A stretch of 64,000 nt of DNA from Daphnia pulex. Taxonomy: Eukaryota > Arthropoda > Branchiopoda > Diplostraca > Daphniidae. A program made the translations under genes and the position numbers. The notes under the pieces are model-generated. The model saw only the letters and a list, made by a program, of their open reading frames with translations, did not search any database and was not told where the DNA came from. The stretch spans positions 6,138,001-6,202,000 of the forward strand of contig NC_060017.1 in NCBI RefSeq assembly GCF_021134715.1. Direction: 5' to 3'. Below, one piece after another: positions 50,456 to 63,081 of this stretch (position 1 is its first letter; each line of letters opens with the position of its first letter).

Positions 50456-53400
50456 TTATTTGGATAAGTAATTTGAACACGAATGACAACAAGAGGCCTG
50501 AAACTGGGGTAGTGCGCAGTAGCGTTGCAACACGACCAGGCTGCAATGGTTAGATTTATCTTTGCATTTCTTGGTGTCTCCGTCATTCCGCTGAAGTGGA
50601 CACTCTTGATTCACGCACGGACGAGATAACGTCGGCCTAGGTCCACACACGAAGTTTTTCCACTGGTTGTTGCTCTTTCCTTCCGCTTTGCGCTGGTTGA
50701 AACCGTATGCCGCCTCATCATGGAAATCTTCCTCGATGGGCGATTCGACAAAAGCTTCAAGTTCTTTATTCGATTTGCTTTTAGAAGAAACACAAATAAA
50801 CTGCATCTCTTGGCGACCAATCCCGCAGGTTGTTGAACACTAAATCCCATTGCAGAAAAGACATTAAGTAAAAAACTAATCAAAGTCAATTAAATTAAAT
50901 CAGCGTCACCTTGGTCCAATTCTTCTCCACCCATGTCCCGTTACACGGAATTCTGGAACAGGGCTGAGTCTCAATCGGTGGCTTATCCTTGCATAAAGCG
51001 GGATCGGTAATAGCATTCGGATTCCAATGAAGAACCTCATTTTCGACAGCCAATTTTTTCTGGAAATTAAATAATTTACTTATTTGAAACCAGTATTGCA
51101 GATTTTATCAATCATTAGATTACCTTGTGATCTTTAATTGTGGCCTTCCATGCATCCACAGTTGGAGGACTGAGTCCGGTTTCGGATCCAGAACTGCTGT
51201 CATCATCAGTGACTTCCGGAAGTCGTCGAGCCTCGTTTACGTGACCACTTATTTCACTCCAATTCCGATCAAAAAGAATATTCTTTTCCAATTCTAGTTG
51301 GGTTATTGCTGGCGCTGTCATGTTGTTGTTGGTGGACAATGAAGTAACCATGGCAGTGCGGACACAATAAATCATTCGAATCTGGACTCCATCGACTCCA
51401 CACGTCTGCGAACAACCTTCCCACGGTCCAGTCACCCACCGGAAGTCACAGCTTTTAACAAAAGTAATGATTCCGTGAAAATCGGCTCTAGATTTAAAGT
51501 TAACTTCCAGCTGAAAAATTACCTAAACGTGTTGCATAGTCTCGTCAGAATTTCCGGTTCGCTTAGGCTATTGCAGTGCTTACGTCGAACGACGTGTCCA
51601 GTTTTACGATCACGACAATACCACACTTGAGTCTGCGTCCCTTCGCCACACGAACGTGAACACACGGACCAACCGGCCAGTTCCCAGAAATATTGACTCT
51701 GTCGACTGTCGCCGTCTCCATCCGGGCCAGGATTTTTCTTCCGGTGGGATTTCGGCGGCATACTCCATGTTACAGTAACATTGGCGTGCTCTCGAGCAGG
51801 ACCAGGGACAATCTTTCTCCCCGCGAAAAAAGCACGTTTTAGTACCGCATAGTAAAAGGTTTAATTAACGGAAATACCATAAGCGTCACATCTGACAGAA
51901 GAGGCCCTCTTGCCCGCATTGTTTCCAGACCAAAGACCGAGTTGTAAGTAAAACGGGCGCCGGAAGCAATGAAGTAGAAAGTGGCAATGTCGTGCACGAT
52001 GGGGAACGTTCCATTCAGGATCCAATTTTGCGAATTGCGAGCCTTGACGGCCAATCTGTTTGAACTGTTGGGCTCTTCTTTGATGCGAATGTTTCTCGCT
52101 CCTCGCGGTATCACGACCACCCGTCGATGAGCTATTTTCAAATAGACGTCAAACATCTATTCTTTCATTTATGACCGATTAGATTTTGCATTCTTACGAG
52201 GGCGAGGAGCTCCGCTGTAGTGTCGGCTGGCCACGGCACAGTCGCCTTGTTTACCGTGACATACACCGCACTCGTTTTCCACTGCGGGAGAGCCTAGTCT
52301 TCTATCGCAGCCCATAATCTGACATTGGCCCTGTGACATAAAATAATACAAATGAATACGGATAGTTTAAATTTGACATAAATTGGCAGCTCGGTCCATA
52401 CCTGAATGCAAATGCCGTTCGATTTTTCATAAGAGCAGGCAGTTCCGTCAACGACATTCTCCAAAGATTCGAAAATTTCCCCAGTTTCACGTGCCATGCA
52501 GGTTAACTGACAATGAGCCGATTCTAGGAAGATAACTCGATAATCGATGAATACATCATTTTGAGCGAACAATTCAGAACTTACGATTGTTTACTTCCCA
52601 AGGCAGCCAAGTCATGGAAAATAATGATTCATTCATGGGGAATAATAGCGGAATAGTAGCGCATTGTTCGCCTCTAAAGTCCGTCCATTCGGCGCATGGA
52701 TTGGTGTTACAAAGTTCGGAATCTTCGCTTTTTCCTTGGCACCCTTTTCCTCCATTGGCCGGCCTATTAGACCATTTAAAATCATAAAAGACGAACATGA
52801 TAAAAATCTATTTTTCGGGTTTTACGTGGGATTGTTGCATTTTCGGGTGCGGAAACGAACTCCAACACCACATGTTCTGGAACATGTATTCCATTCAGAC
52901 CAAGTGCTCCAATTGCCATCTCGAGGATTTTTAACGACTGGACCGACAGCTTTCTTTCGTTTTCCGATTGCCTCGCAAAATCCTTTAATGCACCACTGCG
53001 TAGTAGCGGCATAGAATTCGCACAGTTTTTTTTTAATAAACAAGAAACAAAGATAAGACGCTCTTTTACCTTATCTTGTCCGCAGGGAGTGCCTTCAAGT
53101 GGCGGCCCTTTTTTAGTTTTGCACAACTGCGGGCTGGACTTGTGTCCGCACCAAAGATGCGTGCACGGATCACTCAGGGCAAACGACCGACATAGAAAGT
53201 ATCTAATAAAAATAAAGTCTATTATTTGTGAATACTGTTTTGATTAAATTAATTACCCTTCGCCGAATTCCATGCGACATTGCTCGTCTAAACTGTAACT
53301 GTACTGGATAGCAGATTGGACGACCGTTGCGTTGGTATTGTTGACATTGGGCTGATTTTTCAAACATTTCCAATTGCTGTAAGTTAAAAAAGTTAATCAA

Positions 53401-55508
53401 TAAGATCATATCGAATGAATTTAAAGTATGACATGGGCCTTGGATTACTGTTGCTTGAAGTGATACTCCCAATGGGTGCAGCGTGACCAGTGGAAACGAC
53501 TGAAAGTCGCCGCCACCATGGGCGCCATAACAGAGCCTTGAAGTGCTTCATCGTGGCAATCATTCCCCGCTGACACGTCTCCGTCATGAGAAAATCCTAA
53601 TCTGGAATTGAGGAAAAACACATATACAGACAAACAAACGAATAAGGATAGACCGGGTGAATTTGCCTTGAAAAAAACTTACACGTGCCCCACTTCGTGA
53701 GCGATAATGAACGCCGATGTGAGACCTTCGTCTCGACTAATTTGGAAATAGAGATCAAGACATTAGAAAAAAAAAACAAGAATAAACAGTGATTAAGATA
53801 GAAATGGAAAACACTTGAGTGAGCAGCTACGATCCGGATCACAAACTCCGGCAACAGGAGCATAGCCTGAAGGTCCTCCCAAATCGTAGCGTGTAAGCCA
53901 GACGGCTATGTCGTGAGCTTCGGCGCCAGAATTTCGTAAAAGTCCCGCATTCCAAGCATTGACATTTTCCAAAGAGCGTTTAGAATTACCCTCGCGAACC
54001 TATCAAAATCAATTCAATATAGATACTCCTCAGCAAATCATGAAATAAATTTTACCTGTCCTTGCTTCCTGTCTTCATAAAAGATCAATCTAGACACGAC
54101 TAGACGCAAATTAGCCTCTAACGAAGTATCTTCGTAAATTGCACTGACCTGTCATTGACACGATATTAATTAGCAAATTTTTATCTCACCTAGAATTCTG
54201 AATTTAACTTACGATATTCAAAAGTGTCAACACGTACTGCTGAACTCTTTGTCTGCCATGAAATTTGATGACTGTGTGGTCGACGGCGAGTGCCAATTCC
54301 AAAAATTTTGCCGAATCCTCTCCGAGAGCCGATTTCGAAACTGGCTTTTTCCGTTTGACGGCTTGTGATTCACCTAATGCACAATAAGCACCAATTAAAC
54401 CATTTGTAAGTTACCTTGGTGGACGGAAAAATCATACCCTCCCATAGCTTGTCAACCGAGAAGCCATCAATGTCAATTGTATCATCGATTTTCGTAGACG
54501 TGCGATTGTCTAAAGGACTTTCTTCGGCTTCTTGGAGAGACTTTGCTTCCGTTACCACGGGCGGAGGATGGACATCGTAATCGTCGATTTCCGAATACAC
54601 ATCCGAGATGATGACATCATCATCGATCGAATTACTCAGCTCACTCTCTTCGTCGGTTTCATCGTCAACGCTCTGACTGTATTCTTCCATTTCTTCTAAT
54701 CGGACAGTATCGACGATTTCATTTCCTTCCTCGTCGTAGTCGACTTGAGTTGAACTTCGTTTATGTCTCTGGCGGATACCAAAGTCTTGGTCGTTTTGCA
54801 AAACAAATGAACCGGAACTGTTAGCCATCGTAAGCGGATAAATAATGTGAGTCATGTTTGGATGAGCTGGATTGCTTTCAACGGGTTCCAGCAACATAGT
54901 TTGATTATTGGTGCGGATAAATCCCGATAATCCTTCGCAGACACCCAATGAAACGACGGAATCGGTTTCATTCTCTACGGCACCAGTGTACCTTTTTCAA
55001 ATAGTCCGACATGAATTTTTAAAAAAAAGAAAGAAAATTATTAATGGACATACCAGCAATTTTCGGTGCTGATCCCGCGGGTAAGGGTGCGTTCACCGTT
55101 CTCGGCAACCCACTCGACTATTGTATTGGGCGTGACGGGGTGGCTCTTGGGTCGAAGATTCAGATTCCAAACGGCGTTAGGCAGAGCGTCTAATGATATC
55201 CGGATGGATTCTTGATTCATAAAATTTTCTGACTCTCTTTTCCGTCGAGGTTGTGGTGAAACGGATATTCTCTTGTGAGTGTCCCACTGCCACGGAACCT
55301 TTGCCTGACCTCGTACTAAATACACTTGAACCGGAATTTGTTCAGACGGCTGCGCCATTTTCTAAATCTCACACAAAAAACAAAACAAAAACAAAACAAA
55401 AGAGTCTTTAGTTATTTGGTCACTTGGCATTGACTGTCGTAAACTTACCTGCTCAATAACAAGCACCATGATAAACATCACAAAACTTTTTTCAAAGAAC
55501 CAAATCAT
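50456..55508 (-). CDS. Adamts2/3/14-like: ADAMTS2/3/14-type procollagen N-proteinase
   Basis: Nineteen exons, all in frame: 55508-55449, 55361-55054, 54991-54438, 54373-54213, 54148-54056, 53999-53815, 53736-53683, 53601-53449, 53376-53257, 53202-53070, 52995-52826, 52763-52585, 52523-52402, 52330-52198, 52131-51878, 51812-51523, 51451-51124, 51059-50910, 50839-50456; 1276 aa. It is a secreted zinc protease. In vertebrates this clade removes the N-propeptide of fibrillar procollagens. Order: signal sequence; acidic prodomain with basic sites (RRKRE, VKRKK); catalytic domain with HEVGHVLGFSHD (about 466-477) and Met-turn GSVMAPMV; disintegrin-like; TSR1 ([20 protein letters not shown]); Cys-rich/spacer ([13 protein letters not shown]); three more TSRs; PLAC domain ([15 protein letters not shown]...CCHSCS). 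[12 protein letters not shown] and [14 protein letters not shown] are diagnostic of the ADAMTS2/3/14 clade. TSR3 is split by an insertion of about 70 residues. Confidence 0.95.
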
Positions 55509-56005
55509 TTTTGCGTTCTACTGGTCTCCGGACCTTGAGGACAACTGGTGCGAGTTGTGGTGCAGAGACGAAGGAACACGTCAGGCTGTATCTATGTAAA
55601 CAAACTTTAGTCTTGATGAAGAGGGCCATCTGTTTAGTTTCCGGTTTTCCGGATGAGGTAATGGAGATCCTGGAACTGAAAATTGGTCGACGAAAATGAT
55701 TCAGAGATCTAAAGCCAGTGCGATACGCGGTCGCATGTATTCAACAAGTTGTCAAAACATTTTTTCCCCCCAACAAACCAGCCAATAACACCAAACGAAA
55801 GCAAATGATTGCATCACGCCTTGATATTCGACGTCAATGCAAAAAAAAAAAATTTAGGTTGGGTGAATAACTCATTTAAGCCCACACAACTACATCCTGA
55901 TGTAGGCGGAAAGCGCTTCGGAACAATAAAAAATTTTAACGAAATAAAAATAAGAAAAAAAATGTCCCCCCTTTCTACTCTTCTTAGAGTATGTGCTAGA
56001 TTGTT
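55509..56005. other. Interval between NCOA4 and ADAMTS (same strand)
   Basis: About 500 bp that must hold the NCOA4 3' UTR and the ADAMTS promoter; nothing else recognised. Confidence 0.5.
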
Positions 56006-58538
56006 TTAACGATTCAACCATTGAGCCCAACTATTCTGAATTTGTGCCAACTTTCCGCTAGTTTGCCTCATTTCGTTGAGCGCATCGCTGACAGATAGCC
56101 CTGAGTGTAGCATGGTCGATGTTTGATTAATAGGACTACTTGCCAACCAAATATTGCCGCCATTAGAGGCCGAGGCCGTCTTCGTCACCAGAGAATCCAT
56201 GAAGTTGAATCCGGTTTCTGAAGCGTCCGGGTTGAGATTTTGATATTTAAACGAATAATTGGCGACATCTTTTGACGCGCGCGCTCCTGCCAATGATTCA
56301 GGATGCAGCCACTTACGATAATCTTCCTCGGACGAAACAGATGGGAGTTCAGGAATCTTATTGGAAGTAGATTTGGTCATGGAAGCAAGGGAGTCGGGAT
56401 GAAGCCAAATGGTGTAGTCGTCATTAGAAAAGAGTGACAATTGTGGGATACTGTTGTTTGCCAAAGACGTCGTCGGCGGAGTAGCAGGGTGAAGCCACAC
56501 GCGATAATCATTTCCTTTATTTTCTTGCTTTTCTTTCTCATTGCGGTTCTTCTGAGATAGGTCGTGACAGTTGATCTCGCATACGCACGCATCATACGAA
56601 CCACAAACTGAATTGGCACGACAAGCCTATGGAGGAGAAAAAAAATGATTTACGTCGATTTAAGTAAAAAGAATAATGAGTCTTACCTTTGAGATTGGAA
56701 TGTCTCTAATATTTTCTTTCGATTCTGATACCAGCCAGCGTTGTTTTTCGGCTTTTAAGCAGGCATTGAAATTATCAGCCAAGTTTTCAATCTCAAAATC
56801 ACCCAACACTTTCTGGCAGGCACCAACCCCTTCACCGTGCTAATAATAATAATAATAATAATAGTAATGATATTTGCGCATTTCTAAATTGCATAGTAGT
56901 ACTTACTTCATTGCTGAATTTGAGGCACATATTTGCAATCGATACTATTTCAATGCTATCGGAGTCTTTGCTGTTTAAAGAAGCGGTATCCGAGAGCATA
57001 ACCAACTCGGGGGAGGAATCAGAAACACCGTCCATTGGTTCAGGAGCAGTTTCCGATTGAAGGCAGCCCAACCAAGTCTGCACGTCACACGGTTTATAGC
57101 TGTCCGTACCCTACACACAAAAAAACGAGAGATTAGGCTACTGTTTCCTTCGAATTAATATGTCTGACGTATACAATTACTTTACGATATGGTCCATAAC
57201 CAGAGTCTGGTTTCTCTTCTTGTTGTGTTGGACGAGACAGCCAATACGAATAATCTTTGGGTAGCTTGGGAAACTTGATGTCAATTATATTTGAATGTAA
57301 TGGTTTATTCAGAACTTGGTGTTCTTCTTCAAAATATTCTTCAACCCTTTAAAGAATAACAAACTATTATTATAAAGTAAAATCTTATGCATTGGTTAGA
57401 AGGCTATACCTGCTAGGAAGACAACTAGATTGCTCCGAATTGGGAAGTAGGAGGACTCCATCCATATCTACATTTCCAAAATTTGCAATAGCCTCATTCA
57501 AAGGAGCTTCATTTAAAGTCCAGTTTAGTGGGATAGACGTAGCCCATTTTTTCATCCTGAGAAAAAATCAGTTGTGTTTAATAAGGCTTAATAAATTAAC
57601 TAAAGAATGTATACTTACTCCTCAAATTCCCTACTATCGATCGTCAAATCACAGCTATACTTTTGCAACTGCTCTGACCACTTTCGGGACGTCTCTAATG
57701 CTCCGAGAACGCGGTAACAGTATGCTAGTTGTTTCTGAAGTAGTTCACCTCTGGAGCGAAAGATTACATCCACCTGCCTAAGAAGTTGAGTTTCACGATT
57801 GTGAAGGTGAGATAGCTGCCTTCCAAACATTTGAGATATTTCAGTTTTGGCTTGTTGGGATTCATCATTCAGTCGTTGGATTCTTCCTAGTACCCCAGAA
57901 AGTGCACTTTCAATGTGTTCAAGGGCTTTAGCTAGTTCAACTGTTTCAGACTTTCCTTGGTGATAACTTGATTGAGTCATTTTAAGTATATGGGGGCTTT
58001 GCTTTCTTGATTCCTCAATAGACAAAAGATGCCTTTCAATCACCTAAAAATGTAACCAACACATGTAAACAATTGAAATGTTATCATCACAAAACCTTTT
58101 AAAATTCTAATTACTATATTTAAGGTAATACCGAAACGAGATACATAATGGCATGAGTTATGGGTTATGTAACAATCAGTCAATCATCACGGATCTCGAA
58201 ACGAATCAAAACAATCCATCAGACATTAAAACTAGGTCGACTACTCTTTAGTGTTTTATGCGTTTTATGTTTCAATAACAGATTGCAATTAATAGGACTA
58301 CTCAACGAAATACGTTTGATAACTATAAAACTGGAAATGTACTTACGGAATTGATCAAGGAATGACCGCAATTTATTAATCTAGAAATATCTATTAAATT
58401 GTTTTTGGTTGCAGTCACGTACTCTACTAATGCACGTACTCCCCTTTTTATGGTAATGGCAGATGACTGAGACACCTGCTGACAATATTGTAAACTAGTA
58501 TAAAAAGTCGTGGCAAAAAGGCGGCAATGTGTTAACAT
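56006..58538 (-). CDS. NCOA4: Nuclear receptor coactivator 4 (NCOA4/ARA70), ferritinophagy receptor
   Basis: Exons: 58538-58347 (putative), 58043-57619, 57556-57410, 57346-57181, 57110-56907, 56839-56687, 56626-56006. It is 635 aa from 58538, or 550 aa if translation starts at the ATG at 57980 (MTQSSYHQG). NCOA4 binds ferritin and delivers it to autophagosomes, releasing iron. The N-terminal ARA70 coiled coil (ALEHIESALSGVLGRIQ ... FGRQLSHLHNRETQLLRQVD) aligns with human NCOA4 residues 25-100. A Cys cluster ACRANSVCGSYDACVCEINC closely matches human CRANEPCTSFAECVCDENC, the region implicated in Fe-S/iron sensing. The C-terminal third carries three Trp repeats DYRVWLHP, DYTIWLHP and DYRKWLHP, like the WL repeats of the vertebrate protein. 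The extra 5' exon is open and in phase but I do not recognise it. Confidence 0.9.
56841..56862 (-). repeat. (TTA)n microsatellite forming the NCOA4 3' splice site
   Basis: On the minus strand the ATT/TTA repeat runs directly into the acceptor TTATTAG|CACGG of the NCOA4 exon 56839-56687. The repeat itself is therefore the polypyrimidine tract. Confidence 0.85.
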
Positions 58539-58555
58539 AGGCTCTGGCAATTTGA

Positions 58556-59043
58556 CTAGGTTTTTGAACAGGAAATCGTACTTGTTTTAATCTCAAAAGG
58601 ATACGTGCGTCATTACGGCACCAAGTTGCATTATTTTTAAATGCTTACTAAAAAATGTAAGTAACACATTTTAATGGTGCAGATTATACCTGGCATAAAA
58701 GTGTTAGAAGTATTCAATTAAATACAAGTTAAAACATTTCCTTTCAAATGTACGCACTATAGCGAAACCGCACTTTTAGACTTATGGCAGATACACAAAC
58801 GACGACGCAATAACCAATAGATAAAGATAAAGTAAGAACCAACGAAGTATGGTGTCAAATAGACGAACGTCGCAACACCATTAATCAATAGGTCTTTGAG
58901 TGCAAAGAGTCTAGCCTATGATGCACTTTGTCGTAGTCTCTAAAATCGTACGAGAAATAATTCAATTAGAATGGCTATATTATTCTGGCACTTTAGCCTC
59001 ACAATGAACAGCGCAGAATATTCGAATAATGAGATTCAAATAA
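58556..59043. other. Interval between S28 peptidase and NCOA4
   Basis: No gene recognised. An acceptor-like CCTAG at 58556-58560 precedes the putative first NCOA4 exon, so another upstream exon may lie here. Confidence 0.45.
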
Positions 59044-60850
59044 TCATTCGATTGAGATCCACGAGCGGAGATGACTTTCAATAACATTTCTTGCTTCAGT
59101 TAGTTCGAGTGAATCTTTCGGTGACGGTGGATACATATCAGCACAGTGCGCCGTTCCTGAGATAGAATTAATAAAGAATTGTTTTATCTTTACGAATGAT
59201 CTTTTGAGTTACCTTGAATAAAGATGGCAACATTTCCTGTTGTATTAGAGGTGATCCCTAAAGCGGACCAAGGATCCACAGATCCATTAGGAAACACGGT
59301 TCGATCTAGTTTCAGTCCCAGGCCACCATAGATGAAATTAGTTCGAGCGACTGCATTCTTTAGAAGCTTATAATTGAATTTCCCTCCAAATATATCACTA
59401 CACTGGCGAACAGAAAATTCAATGGGAAATCTTTTCCCAAAGGGCTGATCCTCAAGGTCGGACGATTGGTAATAGCCAAATTCAGTGCAGGTTTGGTACG
59501 TCCATTGGCGACCTTTAAAATCACAATTATTTTTGCATGATAACAAAATATAACGAAGATAAAAATACGAAATAGTGATGAACTCTTACCTCCCTCAGAA
59601 GCGGAACTGTTCCATTCTATAGAACGCATGTCTTTGAGAAATTTATCGTACTTATAGTCAAGACACTTTTCCCCGGTAGTGCCTAACAACACATTATTTA
59701 CTGCTGCATAACGAGCAAGTGGAGAGCCAATTTTGGGATCCGTCATCATATCACACAAAACGTCCATCGTGATGTTTGCTCCTTTAAAATCGCGATTGTC
59801 TTTGTTGTACTGGACAACGCCTTCGAAATTGCCAGCCAAAGTTTCAAAGAAATTTGCAACGTCTAGTTTGTTTGTGGTATCAAGGGGATCACAAAGGCTA
59901 AAAAGTTTGTCCATTGTTTTGCAGCAACTTGTTGATTGGATCTCGTCTTCCAAGGCAATTGTTGCCTGTTCTATAGCACTAGTGCACTGAGAACTTTGCA
60001 ATGTTGTTTGCAAAGCATTGGTAACAACGCCGAGGTATTCTAAACAATAGAAAAATTTGTATAGCAGTAATACATACAAAAAAAAATAATAATAAGATCT
60101 ATATTACCTTTGAAATTTATTTTTGCAAAAAGGGGTGCACTAGATGCAACAGCACCATGTGCAAGATGGGGATATTTTAGCCTGAACCAAGCTGCCAATG
60201 AGCCTGGGTAGGAACCACCAAATACAATCCATTTGTTGTTGGACAGTTTTAGTTCTTTCTTCTTTGCTTCAATGAAATAAGCCAAGTCTGCAAGAGCCTG
60301 TTCACTGCTGAGGTATTTGAGATTCTTAGTGCTCATGTTCCTATAAGATGATAAAAGAGGTTGAGTAAAACATTCAATAAACGATGTCCCAGAATAAGTA
60401 CTTTGTTGGATGACTTTTTCCATAATATCGGTGTTCGAGCTGGAAGCACAGAGCATTAAACTGTTTTGCCCACTCAATCCACATGCCTTGTACCATCCAT
60501 TTTGGGCTAGCTTCACCTTCACCACCAATCATCAAGAAGACAGGGCTATCTCCTTTAAAGAAAGTATCATTGGTATGATACCGCTGTAAATGCAAAAATG
60601 GTTTTTTTTTTGACAAAATTTTATCTAATGATGTGTTATGTAATACCTGTTTCCAAGTTTTTAAGTTGACAACATCAAAGTGGTCGAGCTTCTGATCAAA
60701 CCATTGATCTGGTGGTAAATTAGTGTTACTTGAGGATAGTTCCACATTTCTTTTAAACCATTTTCCACGCCAAAAATGTTTCCATGCCTCCGCATGATTA
60801 ACTAGAAGTAAAACAGTGACAACTAAGCACCAGCAAGTAATGCGACGCAT
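59044..60850 (-). CDS. S28-family serine peptidase (PRSS16 / thymus-specific serine protease-like)
   Basis: Six exons, in frame: 60850-60647, 60583-60402, 60340-60108, 60039-59590, 59512-59213, 59156-59044; 493 aa (human PRSS16 514). The family comprises secreted or lysosomal serine exopeptidases related to prolyl carboxypeptidase and DPP7. A signal peptide ([20 protein letters not shown], cleavage near AEA-W) is followed by the family start [10 protein letters not shown]...TWKQRYHTND and [11 protein letters not shown]-type oxyanion region ([18 protein letters not shown]). The nucleophile is in [20 protein letters not shown] (GxSYxGxLAAW). The acid is in [11 protein letters not shown] and the histidine in [11 protein letters not shown], so the triad is complete. 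The length and the [12 protein letters not shown] motif favour PRSS16-like over DPP7. In an invertebrate, digestive or lysosomal roles are likelier than antigen processing. Confidence 0.95.
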
Positions 60851-63081
60851 CTTCTACGCAGAAAATGTCTTCAATCTGTGTCAAATTTTCTTTGTTTTTA
60901 CTTTTGACAACAACTCTAATTAGATAAACTGATAAGAAGTTTAAAATTTGTCGTCTGCTTATTGGCCACGAGATGCCTCTCTTTGCATTTTTCATTTGTT
61001 TTCTTGACCCAAAGTGTCCAAACGTAAAACAATAATTTTATTAGTCAGTTTAAAATTAAAAAATAAATAATAAAAAATATTTAATTTCATTTAAAAGAAA
61101 TTAATTAATTAATTTCATGTCTCTTAAAATCATCAAAAGACAACCATGGACACTGGCCTCCAACACACCCCTTGCTCAGAGCAACTCAGACACTCAGTCA
61201 GACACCACTTCATTCCCAATACAATTTTTTCAAATGAAAAACATGTGAATTCAGTCATCAAGGTCAGTTACGTGAACGGGCCACTCCTTTTCAAATGTGC
61301 CCCACTGTTAGGGAATATCAAGGTTGCTGTTTATATCGTAGCAATATAGAAAGCAATGAAAACCACCGAGTACGGGATTCTAGGGGCGTGTTTGAACGCT
61401 CGTCGACGGTAGATGGTACCGCCCGCCGAAGGTCGAATCCTTGTGCAAATGGGATATTTTTACTCATGCGCCACAGCCAAATCCATGTCTATACCGCTAA
61501 CTGTGAGCCTTTCACGCAGAGAACTCACTGCTGCGCACTAGACGGGTTCTATCCTGTTTCTTTGCAACTAACCCGTGGTTGATCACGGTGCGAACAAAAA
61601 GCTATGCTACATGCCCTTGGTTGATCTTCAACTTTTTAACACCTTTTTCTCGACTGATTCGTTTACATTTAAACGAAATCCTATAAAACAACGACAAACT
61701 GTTCGTCAGCGGCGTAAAAAACTGTTTGAGCGTAGCCAAAACCGTTTACATCAGAGGACCCCGCATTATCCAAGGTACAGCAATTTATTTATTTATTTAC
61801 GTTTCGTTTTGTTTTTGTTTTTTTATTATTTTAAGTTTTCGGCGGTTTTCGGTTATTATGCAAAAGTTTATCCGTGTGTTACGAGTGTCCTGTTTGGCAG
61901 TAGACTATGGTCACTATTTTTAATGCCATACATTTTCTAAAGATAAGGTTGCTGTGTGATGTACACTTTTATACTCAAATAGAACCAGCCTTTTGTCATG
62001 TGTACAGCCAATTTCTCAACAGCGAGTTTTGGCTGGAAGTTTCTAACGTAGGGCTTCACTTTCTGCCCAGATGGCCAATTATTTGCAGAGATTGTGAAAG
62101 TGGAAGTGACGTCAAAGTTTTCTATAAGGTGGACAAAGAACATTTTCTTGGTAAATTTGCTGTGGTTAGGTTACTTAATGGAATTTCCTGTAACGTTCGG
62201 GTTTTACCTCGCAGACGAGTCCCGCCAATATTCTTCCATTGCGCTTGCGGATCGATATTCCCAGCCAGACTGGCGAACAGCTGTGACCCCGTTTCCCGTG
62301 ACTACCCAACTGATCGTGCTCATTAGTATCCTGAACGACTCGTAGTATATTATCTCTAACCATAGATTCAATCTTTCGTTTTCGTCCGGTGGTGCGATTA
62401 CAAAACTAACTCTACTTGAATGACAGCCCCTTATCAATTTCCGTACCATGTTATGTTCGTCTGTAATTTAGGCGGGAAATTGGGCGGATATAAAAAAAAC
62501 TTAATAACTGGGCAAATTTAACGATCACAACCGGTTGTAGCGGGACAAGCTGTCAACAGTAAAGTGATCCGACAGTCATAAGCTCACTGTGCGCTTTTCA
62601 CAATGTGCTTTCAGCAGCTGACTTCCGTTGGAATGCAATGAAATAAGAGCAAGAGTTGGGAAAAAATGACGGCAGACTAGAAAGTTGACGCTGTGACCAA
62701 CTGATTACCATTCTGTATATCGTGTTATTAGCAGTTTTATTTTTCCTGGAAACGGTCGCCTTATACTACCGCAAGTGGATTGTGTTATTGTTATTCGGCT
62801 GTGTACATAGAAAACAAACTTATCATCACGACCACATAGAAAGTCTTTTAGCTGAAACTTTACGCTTTCGACGCCGAACTTGATGCTGGTTGGATGACTG
62901 TTGAGGGCAACAACCCGTAAGAGAAAAACGAACAACTCTAGACGCGCAAAAAACTAGTTTGATCAAATTTCTCCGTGACTGCACCAATTTTTCAAGGAAG
63001 AAAGCGTTTGTCCTTTGCCGAAGCTAGTCTAGGTTTTATTTTGAGAAACAACATTTGTCGCATTCGCAGAGGAGCTTTCGG
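60851..63081. other. Intergenic region between S28 peptidase and nucleotidase-like gene
   Basis: No supported gene. Plus-strand ORFs up to 139 codons (61575-62345) have no recognisable domain or good splice context. A GTCGAATCC word near 61434 looks like a tRNA B box but does not fold as a tRNA. The last 500 bp should contain the promoter of the right-hand gene. Confidence 0.45.

Noticed and set aside
61380-61450. tRNA-like B box (GTCGAATCC)
   Set aside because: T stem is one pair short and no matching acceptor, D or anticodon arms could be drawn.
61907-62345. Overlapping plus-strand ORFs of 139 and 83 codons
   Set aside because: No domain, no convincing splice sites, and minus-strand ORFs of similar size overlap.
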